NCBI RefSeq assembly: GCF_009389715.1
Contig: NW_024068019.1
Location: 99,501-163,500 of the forward strand
Reading direction: 5' to 3'
Length of the DNA stretch: 64,000 nt
Source of the DNA: Phoenix dactylifera
Lineage: Eukaryota; Streptophyta; Magnoliopsida; Arecales; Arecaceae
Shown: piece after piece, positions 39,401 through 51,567 of the stretch
Layout of the letters: each line of letters opens with the position of its first letter
How positions within the stretch are numbered: position 1 is the first letter of the stretch
The notes under the pieces: model-generated
The model's database searches: none
Told to the model about the DNA's origin: nothing
The model's input: only the letters and a program-made list of their open reading frames with translations
Translations under genes and position numbers: made by a program

Positions 39401-42400
39401 TAGAATCTCCCTTGAGGGAACCTTTGTGCCACTTAATAATCTCTCTTGAAAGGAAGAAGATGTGGGTTGGAAGCAAGGTTCGTGGTCCGAGCATACTGAC
39501 GTACCGGTCGGCTCCGGTAATGGTACAGTACCGGTGCCGAACCAAGCGGAACCGATACCGTACCGATGGGGCACATTCGGCCTGGTTTCGACCCCATTGT
39601 CGTTTTTTTTTTTTTTGGAGTTCTCTCACTTTTGGATGTTTTTTTGATGTTTCTATGTTTAGGTTTAAGGTTAAAACTAGATGATACAACTTATTACTTC
39701 CAAATGATTCAAATAATGAGGTGAAGAACATAAAATATCTTCAAATTAAGATACAATCAATTACATACATTTAAAGCACTCTCGGATATCTAAAATCGGA
39801 TCGAGTGGCGATGCTTCTCGTCGATATCTGGATCATCAGCATAATATGAAGGCAGATCAACCCATCTCTCTAACCAAGCGGCGTTGTAGTCTTGTATGCT
39901 CAATCCTCGAGGAATGCATGTCGGGTCATAAGAACTCTCGGATTTCTTGCTGAAGCTCTGGCTCAGAGAGGTGTCTTGATAATATAGCTGTGAAGGGGCC
40001 CATCCGAATATGCCGGTACCAAAATCCGACCCGTAAGACCTTCCAGGCTGCGCAGGGTAGTAGCCACCGGAAGATGACTCCGATGCACTATATCCATAGG
40101 TTGGCTGAGGCCGCGGATAATAGGAAGACTCGGAACTTGATACATCAATGGATTCGACTCCACATGGGAGGTCATTTGCAGCTGCATCCTGGCTTGCTGA
40201 AAGATACGGACCTCGAGGAGCCCTTCTTCGATATGCAATGGTATCCGACCGGCCTATATTAGACGGCCTACCGTGGTCCGTATCTTGTGTAGCATGCGTA
40301 AACTGAGACTCACCGGTGTATCGAAAACCTTCCTCCGGATGTGTCTCATAAGTAGTACCATATTGTTCTCCACTCCCTCCATGGCTAGTAGATCCATCAC
40401 CACCAGAACCTTCATCGCTGCTAGTCCAAGTCTCCACCTCGACACTCTCCATTGGGACCCTTTCCTTTTCTTTTTTCGTTTGCTGGGATTGACGCCCTCC
40501 TGATCGCGTCGACTGGGTACTAGAGCGTTCTCGTCCTCGCATGAGAGGATCATCTCTCTGAACGGGAGCGTCGTACCAGTCATGCGGTGACTGGCTTTCC
40601 TTTAGCCACGTCCTATCAGCTGTAGGAGTGCGTGGAATGTTGCGCTTAGCCCATTGCTGTGGATCGACCATAGCCTCAGTGGCTGTGATGCTAGCTGGTC
40701 GTCGAGGCGATCCTGGCTCATCAAGCTCGGGCTCCTGCTACTGGGCCGCAAGCCAGTCGAGCATAGGATTATCATCATCATCTGTAAAAGTCCTATAGAT
40801 GGAATCTGCATACTTGAGTTACACTTCCTCCTGAATGCATATTAGCCTCAACTGCAGATTGTAATGCATATAAACTAGGTCCTTGAGGCGCTTTTGTGTC
40901 AAACGGTTTCTCTGTTTGCTGTGGATGAGGGCGAAGGTGGACCAGTTGTGCTCACAGCCACTCGAGGAGACCGTTTAGGAGAGGATCTGGATAGCTATCT
41001 GCTTAAGATTTTTTGCGGATCCGCCAAAATGAATCCATCATTCAGCTGCAAAAATATTGAAGATAATTACATTTTACATATATGATGGCCTCAAAGGTGA
41101 AGATAATTCAATTGCAAAAATATTTTGCAGATTTGTATTGTACCGGAATTCATAGTTGTCTTGCTCACGACAGCTAGTCGCTGTCCAAAGCTGCGGCTTC
41201 CCTCTCTAAATAATTTGGTCTGGAAAAATAAGCTTGTTGTAGTATGTTGATCTGGTTACCACTCAACCCTTGAAACACTTGTGGCAATAATTGCACTAAA
41301 ACTGGTGCTGTTCACTGAGCATCTTCCCATGCTCCCAGCCAATATTACGCTCTTGGGGTTGCCCTCTTCTTGATGGCTCCATTCCTACGACCACATTAAT
41401 TTTTTTTCAATTTCTAATTTTTTGTAATTAAAAAATAATTTTTAAAATTTTTAATTAAATTATAAATTATATAAATTCTGTAAAAACAAAAGTTAATGTT
41501 ACCATTAACATCGTCCATATATCAACAACATATTAAAAAATTCAAGACGAAATTGAATCATTGAATCATTTCCTATTTTATGGCAATTTTTGACTTAATT
41601 TTTTTAAGCAATTTGAATGAAATATTAAAAAAAAAATGTAGGGGGAAGAAATTTTATCTTATTTAGTTTCTGAATTTTTTTTGAAGAAAAACGACGCTCT
41701 CCGACCCTTCTAAATTTTTTTGACGCCTTTGTCTTTGCCTTTCTCTTCTTTTCCTCCTCCTTTCTCTCTGCTTTTCCTTCACCTTATTTCTGGATTTGGC
41801 TTTAGCATTTGTTCGGCTTTTATAGTTTTTCGGTAACCACGCTACGGGTGAAGGTGCCACCTGCTGAGGCATTGTGGCACTTTTGAGAGTGCCACAGCGC
41901 GTGGCACTTTCAAGAGTGCCATAGCGCGTGGCACTTTCAAGAGTGCCACATTTTGGCCAGACCGCCAGAGGCACTTTGAAAGTGCCACAAAGTGCCACAG
42001 TGTGTCACTTTCAAAGTGCCTCTGGCGTTGGCACTTCACTTGTGGCACTTTCAAAGTGCCACACTATGGCACTTTCAAAGTACCTCTGGCTAGCGCTGTG
42101 GCACAGCACTGGCACTTATCACCATAGATCCGTACCGGTGCGCACCGATACGAAGCATGTACCGATTGGGTCGGAACCAATTTCTACCTCTGTACCGAAC
42201 CGGTGCCAGTTGATACCGGTCCGAAGCGGTTCGCACCGGTATGAAGCACGTACCGATTGGGTTGGAACCGATTTCTACCTCTGTACCGAACCGGTGCCAG
42301 TTGGTACCGGTCCGGTACGGGCTGAACCGACCGGTGCGGGTCGGTTCAGCAGACACTGGTTGGAAGGATGATGACCGGTATGTTAATTCAGTAAAGTGTT

Positions 42401-45400
42401 GAGAAGGAGTTTAGGTCTGGAAACAAAATGCCTTTTGTTGAAGTTAGATGCCTGCTTAACAAATTTCTATCACTTAGGATTGCATTAGTGTAAAGTCATG
42501 AAAGGCAAGGTTGGCTTCTGTGGCGGAATTGACCTTCACAGATTCAATGATTCATGCATAAAAAATGAGTTTCGAGGAAGAAAACCAAGGTGGACGAAGA
42601 ACAATTGTTGTGACATCCTCGTTCCATGAGGTTGTTGTTGGCCCATCTGCAGGTTTCTCGAACAAAAGGGTTCTCATTTCCTCCTCATTTTCTTTAGAGT
42701 GGTCGCTAAAATGTTAATCTCACAGTGCGTAATGAGGAAAGTATTAAAGAAAGGCTCTCAATGAGAGCCTTATGATTGCAGATATATGCAAATATCTTAG
42801 CTGTAAATGCAAATGGTGCCCTCATCTTCATGAGGTTTATCTTTCATAACTTTGGATATTGGGTAGGAATGGATAAATGCCATATATTATGCAAATGGTA
42901 GATGAGATATGATATCGGGAAGAAAGGCTTGCATGATATTAGTATATGGGAAAATACTAATGGATTGGCCTTAAGTGGTTTTATAAAATATGCTGTGAGA
43001 AAAAAGTGATCTTTTAGGTGGAATTAATGACCACAAGATGTGGGGCGTGGCAGCGTAAGTTTGGCTTGACTAATGATGTTTATTGTTCTCCTTAATGTCA
43101 TTTTCCCCTAAGCTTTTATCTGCTATGCCGGCTGTTGGACTGTGGTGGTGCGACCGTTGGTCAATGTGGATTATAGTGTAGTGTGTAGATATTCTCAAGA
43201 GATGCCTTTATCAGGTAAATGATGTGGGAAAACAATTTCCATGTTTTCTTTGATCAAGGCTGGTGAGGGAAGAACAATTCTTGTATTTGGAGACAGGATA
43301 TTGAAACCAAGTGTACTGGTTTTAGGTACCGTAGGGTTGCTTGGTTTTATGAGCTTTTTTTTTTTGACCATCAAGGAAGGTTCCCTAGTTGTTGACTGGC
43401 CTTTTAAGTTTCATGGAAAGGTCGAACTTTGTGACTGCAAGTTGTAAACATCTGCTTTACATGGATCATTCTTAACAAGGACGCATGTTTCATAATTAAC
43501 CTCATGGTTGATGACAAAGGCTTGGTGGATCATGTAATGATGTCTACCATCCATATTTGTAGAGAATTGCATGTCTATTATCTCTTTGTTCTACATATTT
43601 CGGCACAACTAATCTGCTTGTAAAGTTAAACTCCTTTTGTTAGCTTATTGGTTTAGAGTTCCTAATGTTCTTTTGCCTTTGCTGTTATTTTTCATCATAC
43701 CATGAAGGAGGTGAAACCCTTAGTTTGATATCTAGTAATACCTATTTAATTCTTTAAATTAAAAAGGTTGGGTCAGTCCATAACATGTGTGAGCACATAA
43801 CTGCACGTTGCAAATTATTCAGGCCCCAATTTTTTGTTAAAGGGAATCTTTTAGGGAATTTATAAAATGCATCGTACTCACAATTCAGTTTAAGAAAGAT
43901 GAAGTTAAGTTGACAAACTTGGAAAATCATTCATAAAATAGTATGTGTGTGTATGTAATCATGAGTATATTTGAAAAAGAATTCATCAGTTTGTTTGAAA
44001 ATTTATATACTTTTTTTTATAAAAGAACTCATTTTTTTATTTAAATTTCTATAATTTTCTAATGCAATGCTAATGTATAAGCATATTTAAAAGAAATATT
44101 TTTTAAAATAAACCTTGGATTCTAGATTCAGTATAAATTTCCAATTGATTCAGTCATTGTGAAAAAAAAGAGGTTTATCTAAAAAGGGAATAAGACAAAT
44201 TAGCTTTTTCTTGCATAAGCAATTTAGCACTGACTGTACTAAACTATGCATTCTATATTATTAGATATTCACACCGATACTTTGCAATATAATTAAGCTA
44301 TGGCTCTTATATTGTTGATATTTGGTAACCCCAAATATTAGGCATCATCCTGTGCTGCATATCACCTTTACATATTTTAAGTCAGATTTTTTTTTTTTTT
44401 TGGAATGTGTTTCGTACGTATTATACTTGTGTTGACTACTGTGTATTTTGACAGAATGCCTGTTTGCTAAGAAGGTTTGGAATGCACAGAATGCTGGTGC
44501 CTCTGCAGTGCTTGTTGTTGATGACAAGGATGAACCACTGATTACCATGGATCTGCCCCGAGAGGACGATGAAGCTGCAAAGTATATTCAAAACATAATG
44601 ATTCCCTCCGCACTCATTGATAAAAATTTTGGCAAAAAGTTAAAGAAGGTCGTTCTTAGTGGTGAAATGGTCAATGTGAACCTTGACTGGAGAGAAGCTG
44701 TTCCACACCCAGATGATCGTGTGGAGTATGAGTTATGGACTAATAGCAATGATGAGTGTGGGCCTAAATGCAACATGCTAATGGATTTTCTAAAGGAATT
44801 TAAGGGTGCAGCTCAACTGCTTGAGAAAGGTGGGTACAGTCAGTTTACACCCCATTATATAACATGGTACTGTCCTCAAGCATTCATTGTTAGCAAACAA
44901 TGCAAATCCCAATGCATCAATCACGGGAGGTATTGTGCACCTGACCCTGAGCAGGATTTCAGCACTGGTTATGAAGGAAAAGATGTGGTTGTTGAGAATC
45001 TGAGGCAACTCTGTGTGTTTAAAGTTGCAAATGAGAGTAAAAGGTCCTGGATCTGGTGGGATTATGTGACCGATTTTCACATCAGGTGCCCTATGAAAAA
45101 GAAGAAATATAACAAAGAGTGCGCTGACACCGTTATCAAGTCATTAGGTAAGGTTTATTTTCAAAGTTGACAAATATACTTTAATTGGTTGCTGAGTTAA
45201 CATGATTGGGAGCTGCTATTGTTCTAGTTTTATTATTATGCATAATAAATCTTTATTCATACTTCACGTGTGAAGATATATAAAAGATGGTTCAAATGTT
45301 AATGTACTAGGTTTGTACAAATGATGATAATACACTGTATCTAAGTTGGCCAGCAATTTTCATTGCTATATGTAAAAGCATCAGTTTATCATTTAGTAGG

Positions 45401-48400
45401 ACAGTTATAATATTCTTACATTTAAGCAGGGCTAGATGTCAAGAAGATAGAAAGGTGCATGGGAGATACAGATGCAGATTCTGACAATCCAATTTTGAAA
45501 ATGGAGCAAGATGCCCAGGTCGGTATCTCCTTATATGTTTGGTAGATTGATCTGTCAAATCTGTTATGATGAATTTCATACTCTGAGATGATGCCTTTAT
45601 ACATTCCTTCTGAGTTTGTATTTCTAACTTAGTTCCACACCTAAATGCTAGATGATGAAAATTCTTTGTACAGGTTGGAAAGGGTTCAAGGGGAGATGTT
45701 ACCATATTGCCTACTCTTATTGTTAATAATCGACAATATCGAGGTTAGTCTTGGATATGTTATATTTCTAATTTTAAGGCCATTACTGGTGCTAACATAT
45801 AAAATTGCAGGAAAATTAGAGAAAAAAGCTGTCTTGAAAGCTATATGTGCTGGCTTTGAGGAAACTACTGAGCCAGCTGCTTGTTTAAGTGATGGTAGGA
45901 TTCAGTGGCTGCGAAGTTATTCTGAAAACATTTTTCCATTCTCATAATAGAATTTTATACTTGAAGCATAGGTTTCTGATTCATGCATGCTTTCAATACA
46001 GATATTGAAACAAATGAATGCCTGGACAATAATGGGGGGTGCTGGCAAGATAAAGCCTCCAACATCACTGCCTGCAAGGTTTGAAGTGAAAAAGTATATA
46101 ATTCACATGCTTCTGGTTGTTTCTCTGTCCTAATGGGTGGATTGTCTTTCAGGACACATTTCGTGGCAGAATTTGCGAGTGTCCGGTGGTTGATGGTGTG
46201 CATTTCAAGGGTGATGGTTATAGCCATTGCAAAGGTGATCTTTTTTTTTGTCCCCATCTCAATTGAAATCTGGCAGTTTAAATCTTAGTAGTTTGCTTTA
46301 GAGCAATACTATATCATTTGGACATCACCATCATCATCACCACCATCATCATCATTTTATTTTCACAAATGAATGCTTATCAAAGCAAAGCCAAGTGTAT
46401 ATGTAAAAAATTCAAGTTATACTTGTATTAAATCCTATGGATTTAACTGATGGGCAATTTTTGATTTGACAAAGCTATTAAATTATTGTTATTGTTGCAT
46501 CTTTTGATCACTTCAGTTCTTTGTCTGTACCTGTGAATGTATCCCTCAGCTGCTGTGCGTGCTAAGTAACGCTGATTATCTCACAAATAAGGTTGTTTTC
46601 ATGTTGCAAGAGCTGATTGGTGGTACTTTGTTGAATTCATGTATTTCTTTTATTGCTTGTAAACTGGTCAGATAAGCCATACATGATTTGCCTATGAACT
46701 CATAAAAAGTAAAATTCCTGTTTGACATTGCTTTTGTTTTATGTTTTAGTCTTCAAAAATGCAAGAAGAAAATCAAAACTACACTTATCTCATGAACAAA
46801 GAGTTACTGCTTTCAACAAAGAGTGAAAATAAAAGCAAGGAGTAACAAAGAGTCAAACAAAGAACCTATATTACACATAATACTCTAAAATGTTCCGTGA
46901 TAACTTTTCTTGGCTTCTTTCATTTTTCTTTTTTAAACTTCTTTCAAATTTTCTCTTGAATTTTTTGACCTAAGCTCTGGAACTTGGAGCACTTCTGAAA
47001 TTGTCGAAATGGCTTAAACTGAAACTGCACAAATCTGGCCGAAACCAACTCCAAAACTAACTTTCCAAACCTTGACTAGATGAGTTAGTGGATATATTTT
47101 AACTATGTTAAGATAAGGTGTTGGCATTTTTTGCTTCATTTTCTCATAAGTTTAGTTTAAGGGATAGGATTAATTTACTTGAAATAATGGTTAATACTTG
47201 ACTTTTTAGGTTTTAAGTCATTCTGGCCTATAGTAGAGGTAAGGATATTCCCAAGATTTAGAATCTTGGTGAAATAAAAATTATGGTTTTGGATTTCTCT
47301 TTGTCCATGTCTTTTGTTCTCCGTCCTCACAGCATCACTTGAGGATCACGTCAAAAACAAGGATACCTTTGACCCGGGAAACGGATTCTTTCCCATGCAA
47401 AATTTCTCCAGCAAATCCAATAATATTTCAGATTTAACATGACAAATTGGATCCAGACCTAATTTCTGATTTATTCACTCCAGATTTTTCTGCCTCATAA
47501 TGGCTATTATGACCACTACATAACATTGTAATATTGGTTGTGGCGTGTATCTTACAGTCATTTATTCTTTGTTGTTGTATATATTAGAACACAACTGTTG
47601 TACCCAGAAACTGTTTGAATGGCAATTAAAATATCATGATGACACTAGTGATAGAGGCTAGAAACCTTGAAGTTGGATGATTAAGAGGAAACCGCCTACA
47701 GTATACAGCCGTATCATAGAGAATAACAGCTATCCAGGTTTTCTTTTTTTTGATGCATGCTTTCTCCATAAAAACATTCTACACTATGACACCTTTCAAT
47801 TAACTCTTCATGTTCTCTGCAGCAATTGGTCCTGGAAGGTGCAAGATAAGTAATGGAGGTTGTTGGCAAGTAACTCGTGATGGCAAGACCTTTTCTGCCT
47901 GTCAGGTTGGTTCAGGTAGCTCTAGGTTGCAAAATACTGTTAATCAAATACATGGTTTAGGGTGTTGACTGCTCAATCTTCGTGATGTGCTTTTTTGTTT
48001 TGAAGTGATTTTAGCAAATTCTTGTCTTTGGTGTGTACAGGATACTGGAGACAGCAAGTGCACGTGCCCCCCTGGATTCAAAGGTGATGGTATCAAAACT
48101 TGCGAAGGTAAGATGCTCAGTTAACTATTCTTTCTTCTTCCAGCAGGAAAGTGACTTCTAGCCGTTTTTTCTTTCAATCGGTCTCTTGGCATCCGTCTGA
48201 GGGTTTTTTTGTGGGGGTACCCCCCCCTTTATTCATTACAATAATGTTGTATCTGATAATACATATATTGGATCTTGTTAAAATTGATGCTCAAATCATG
48301 TAAATTTATTTGCTTTACACCTCAAGAAATCATCTCAGCATTTCATATTGCAAAAAGAAAAAAAAAAAAATCTTCCTATACATGTCAGATGATCAAACTC

Positions 48401-49542
48401 TGGCAAATTTGTCATTCTAGGTAATCAATTTCCTTTTTCATCCACAGATATTGATGAATGCAAGGAGAAGACAGCATGCCAGTGCCCTGAATGCAGCTGC
48501 AAAAATACTTGGGGAAGTTACGAGTGCACATGTAGTGGAGATCTTCTGTACATCAGAGAACATGACACTTGCATAAGTGAGATTTGTAATTTATCATGAG
48601 TAATAGTCACATCTTCGTAAAACTCTGTTGCTTGATATTGTTTTGATGTTTTATTTGCAGGTAAGAGTGCAGGTGAAGCCAAGGCAACACAGGCTGCTGT
48701 GTGGGTGATCTTAGGAGTCTTGGCTTTTGCTGCTTTTGGAGCATATATTTTGTACAAATATAGGTTGAGGGTAAGTTGATAATTTCTGGCCGACTATATT
48801 TAAATTCATTAGTTTTGTGGTCCCTGTGATGAGGATTTTGTTCACAGTCTCTTTGGCTTCCAGTTTCTGGGCCTTAAAATTAAATGCAGTTCCCTATATC
48901 AAATGCTTCCTTCTTTATACTTTATGGGAACTATTTCATCTCGTAAACCTCAATTTGGTAATTACTTGCTTGCATTAGCTTAAACCAAAAAGCTGGTAAG
49001 AAAAGTTTTCCTACCTGCCAACTAGCTTGGAGTAAATACAAGAGCCATGTTTGTGCAAAGTTGCTTTAGGATTTTGTGTGAAACCTTGGAAGTTCTGCCA
49101 ATATCACATTTTTGATGGTAGATAAAATCAAAAATATCATTGGCTTCTGAAGTTAGACACTGTAGAATCAAGTAACTGCAACTTTGCATGTCTATGTTTT
49201 ATTGTTTTGACGAATTATTAGCATGATCTTGATTCCAATTACTGAAACATTTTCCTGCCTCCATTTTCTTGATACCTGCTGAAAAAAAATTGACTGGTCC
49301 CTGAAGATTGTTATATCTAGCATCCCTCCTCCCCTCCCCTGCCATGCGGCATTTAGTTTTTGCTAGTCTGAAAATTGTTGTATTTAGGCCATCTATTTTG
49401 ATAATTCTTGAATCTGCATACCTTTTTCTTTTTGTTGCAGTCATACATGGACTCAGAGATCAGAGCTATTATGGCACAGTACATGCCACTGGACAGTCAA
49501 GGAGAGGTCCCAAATCATGCCCATGAACAAAATCATGCCTGA
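36430..49542 (+). CDS. VSR: Vacuolar sorting receptor (VSR3/VSR4-type, BP-80 family)
   Basis: Type I receptor that sorts vacuolar proteins between Golgi/TGN and prevacuolar compartment (family knowledge). Twelve exons with consistent phases: 36430-36745, 44455-45147, 45430-45518, 45674-45743, 45811-45894, 46002-46078, 46153-46234, 47823-47905, 48041-48107, 48448-48576, 48661-48770, 49441-49542; 633 aa, the usual family size. Signal peptide about 1-29, then [19 protein letters not shown] domain about 60-170. Central lumenal domain with [14 protein letters not shown] and RGDVTILPT (RGD 372-374). EGF modules follow, including a calcium-binding type (DIDECKEK…[10 protein letters not shown]). Membrane span about 575-594. 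Cytosolic tail [19 protein letters not shown] with sorting motif YMPL (614-617). The tail ([11 protein letters not shown]) resembles Arabidopsis VSR3/VSR4 more than VSR1. Intron 1 is 7.7 kb and holds a hAT element. Confidence 0.95.
41870..42110. repeat. Subterminal GTGGCACTTT/AGTGCCAC array inside the hAT element
   Basis: Repeats of GTGGCACTTTCAAGAGTGCC and related inverted words (AAGTGCCAC) recur about ten times next to the right end of the element. hAT transposases commonly bind repeated subterminal motifs, so this may be a binding array (inferred). Confidence 0.75.
42142..42320. repeat. 91-bp tandem duplication near the hAT right terminus
   Basis: A CCGGTACCG-rich unit containing GTACCGATTGGGT and TTTCTACCTCTGTACCGAAC occurs from about 42142 and again from about 42233, with a handful of substitutions between copies. 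Confidence 0.85.
46322..46355. repeat. (ATC)n-type trinucleotide repeat in a VSR intron
   Basis: Imperfect CATCAC/CATCAT repeats in intron 7 of the VSR gene; not coding. Confidence 0.85.
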
Positions 49543-50756
49543 AATGGAGGTTGGTTTTCACGAAGGATTCTCTGCTTGATCACTCTACCCCAACGAGAAA
49601 GACATACAGGGCTTGGTGGACAAATAAAAGATGGATGGGGGGAATGCCCACAGAAGGAACATTTAACATTAAAATAGATTTTTAAGGGCCGAGGAAAATT
49701 GTTTGTGTGCCAAGATGGAGTGAGAATTGTAAAGATCTTACTTGTGGTTTGATGACATAGCCCAAGGCATGAACAGTTAACAGAGATGGTGCTCAGTATG
49801 ATGGCCTTTTTAGTTCACATGGACTACCATATTGACAATTTGTTTAATATTTTGTTAAACATTTGGCTGACTTTCTGCAAGTGCAGGGGAGTAATGAAGG
49901 ACTTCTCATTGGTTGCATGAGCTCAAATTACATCTAATAAGATAGATTATCAGTCTTTTTGGTACAATGCATTTATAGATTTGCGGTTTGACAGCATCTC
50001 CAAGGTATGAAAACTGTAGAGATGGCACTCAATATGTTGGTTTCTTATGTCATCCACGCTGCCCTATTCACACTCAAACTTTGTTTTGCATTGTGCTCTA
50101 ATATCTGTGCAGCTAGGAAAGTATTGGAGTCTCTCTCCTTGGATTCACAAGTTTAAATTGTAATGAATGAAGAAGATTTTCCTGCATGCCAGCTAGTCGT
50201 GTAGTTTTTTGTTTGTTGATCGGCTGCTTTACAAAGTTCTTGAGCGAATATATCCATCCACACCACTCACCAGAATATCCTGGAATTCGGCATCAAGTTC
50301 ATGGGACTTATATCTGGTTGGTAGTCGATCATAAGTTTTGTTCTATAGCTGACCCCTGTTCAATGGAAAAGGCTTGGATGATGATAAGGGTTGCTCTCTC
50401 TCTCTCTCTCTCTCACATCCAGTGCTTTTTTGTTATATACTAAATATGAGAATCTTATTTCATGAAATCTCTCTTCGCAGCTGCCAGCTCTCGCTTGTTA
50501 ATACCTCCATCATGCTGGCCATCCCATATCTGCTTCCCTCTTGTTCTCCATATTTGGTTTCCGTATCCATTTATCAAACTCAAGCTGAATGTGGTTTGGC
50601 TGAACCTTTTTGCATGGATTAGGCTAAGCCCTATGGCTAAAATAAATAAGACCATAGAGTTGTAAGAACACAGGCTTGGCCTCAGTTGTATAACAAAATG
50701 GATTCAGATTGAATTGGGGATTTCTCGACCTATTTGAATTACTTCCATACTATAAC
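49543..50756. other. VSR 3'UTR and convergent intergenic spacer
   Basis: Starts with the VSR 3'UTR (stop at 49540-49542). A (CT)n run lies at about 50394-50414. No exon is recognised, and the overlapping open frames at 50374-50665 on both strands have no family resemblance. Confidence 0.5.
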
Positions 50757-51180
50757 AACGTAACATCTCATCCAGAATTGCTAGCCAGAAGGTATTTTTT
50801 GGGTTTTTTAGTTCCGTATAAGTATCCAAGATTTTATAGGCATGTCCACACGGTTCTTCACATACTCTTTCCGTTCGAGCTCTAACGTTTTCGTCAAGCT
50901 AGTAGTTCAAATTTATTCAAATTTAATTACAAGCACCATGATCAGTCTGTGTTCAGCCTTTATAAACTCGTGTTGCATTGTACCCTAGTCCACATAGGCT
51001 ATGGATCGAGTTCGCTCTGATACTATTTGTAACAACTTAAACCTCGCCCAAAATGACTAGATGAAACGTATTTTTTTGTTCCTGTATAAGTATCCAAGAT
51101 CTTCTCAGTGAATAATTGATGTGGGACTAAATACACACCCACACGAGTCCTCGCACATTCAATCAAATGCTATCTATGAG
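50757..51180 (-). mobile_element. TRIM-like LTR-retroelement fossil
   Basis: Two related direct copies, about 50758-50900 and 51029-51180, share a TGTAACA-like start, a GACTAG-like word, GTATAAGTATCCAAGAT and a CCACACG…CACAT block, spaced about 270 bp. Between them, next to the right copy, the minus strand reads AGTATCAGAGC, similar to the initiator-methionine tRNA primer site. Short LTRs, a primer site and no coding room fit a terminal-repeat retrotransposon in miniature. It is degraded and the edges are approximate. A third partial LTR-like piece may lie at about 54977-55005. Confidence 0.5.
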
Positions 51181-51567
51181 TATTTAAGAGAGGGATAACC
51201 CCCATTGTATAGCCGATTTCTTACAGGCGGCTTTGTACTGGATAAAGAAATGACGATGAAACCCAAATCGGCCCAATCCCACTGACAAACCAAGTTACAA
51301 CTGAACGAAGAATCTAACAATCTCGTCATCTGCTTCACAGTGAACATACACAAGAAGAGTTGAGAAGAACATGAGATCTGATCAAGGTGATCATTAAGTT
51401 TCAGTCCTCGAATGGCAGAATAGCTTATTCAGATAAACCGTTTACCATGCAATGAATTTATGAAAAAACTAAGATATAAATAAAGACTTGTGAACATCAC
51501 AGATCCAGCATCATTCTGTTTGGGTGTTAGTGTTGGTGCAGTCTCCATGTCCGAGTCCATTTAGATC
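51181..51567. other. Spacer and 3'UTR of the RSL-like gene
   Basis: No exon recognised. The right part should be the 3'UTR of the leftward bHLH gene, whose stop codon is at 51568-51570. Confidence 0.5.

Larger units (their letters stand above)
39474..42358 (-). mobile_element. hAT-superfamily DNA transposon, internally deleted
   Basis: An exact 8-bp target duplication GTTGGAAG (39466-39473 and 42359-42366) brackets 2885 bp with short imperfect inverted ends (CAAGGTTCG / CAGTGTCTG). The transposase remnant reads on the minus strand. A BED-type start lies near 41382-41290 ([16 protein letters not shown], then CNYC after an in-frame stop). A hAT dimerisation part lies at about 41060-40850 ([31 protein letters not shown]). 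A Ser/Tyr-rich tail follows, open from 40671 to 39790. Most of the catalytic middle (DUF659 region) is absent and there are stops, so it cannot be autonomous. It lies in VSR intron 1, in the opposite orientation to the host gene. Confidence 0.92.
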
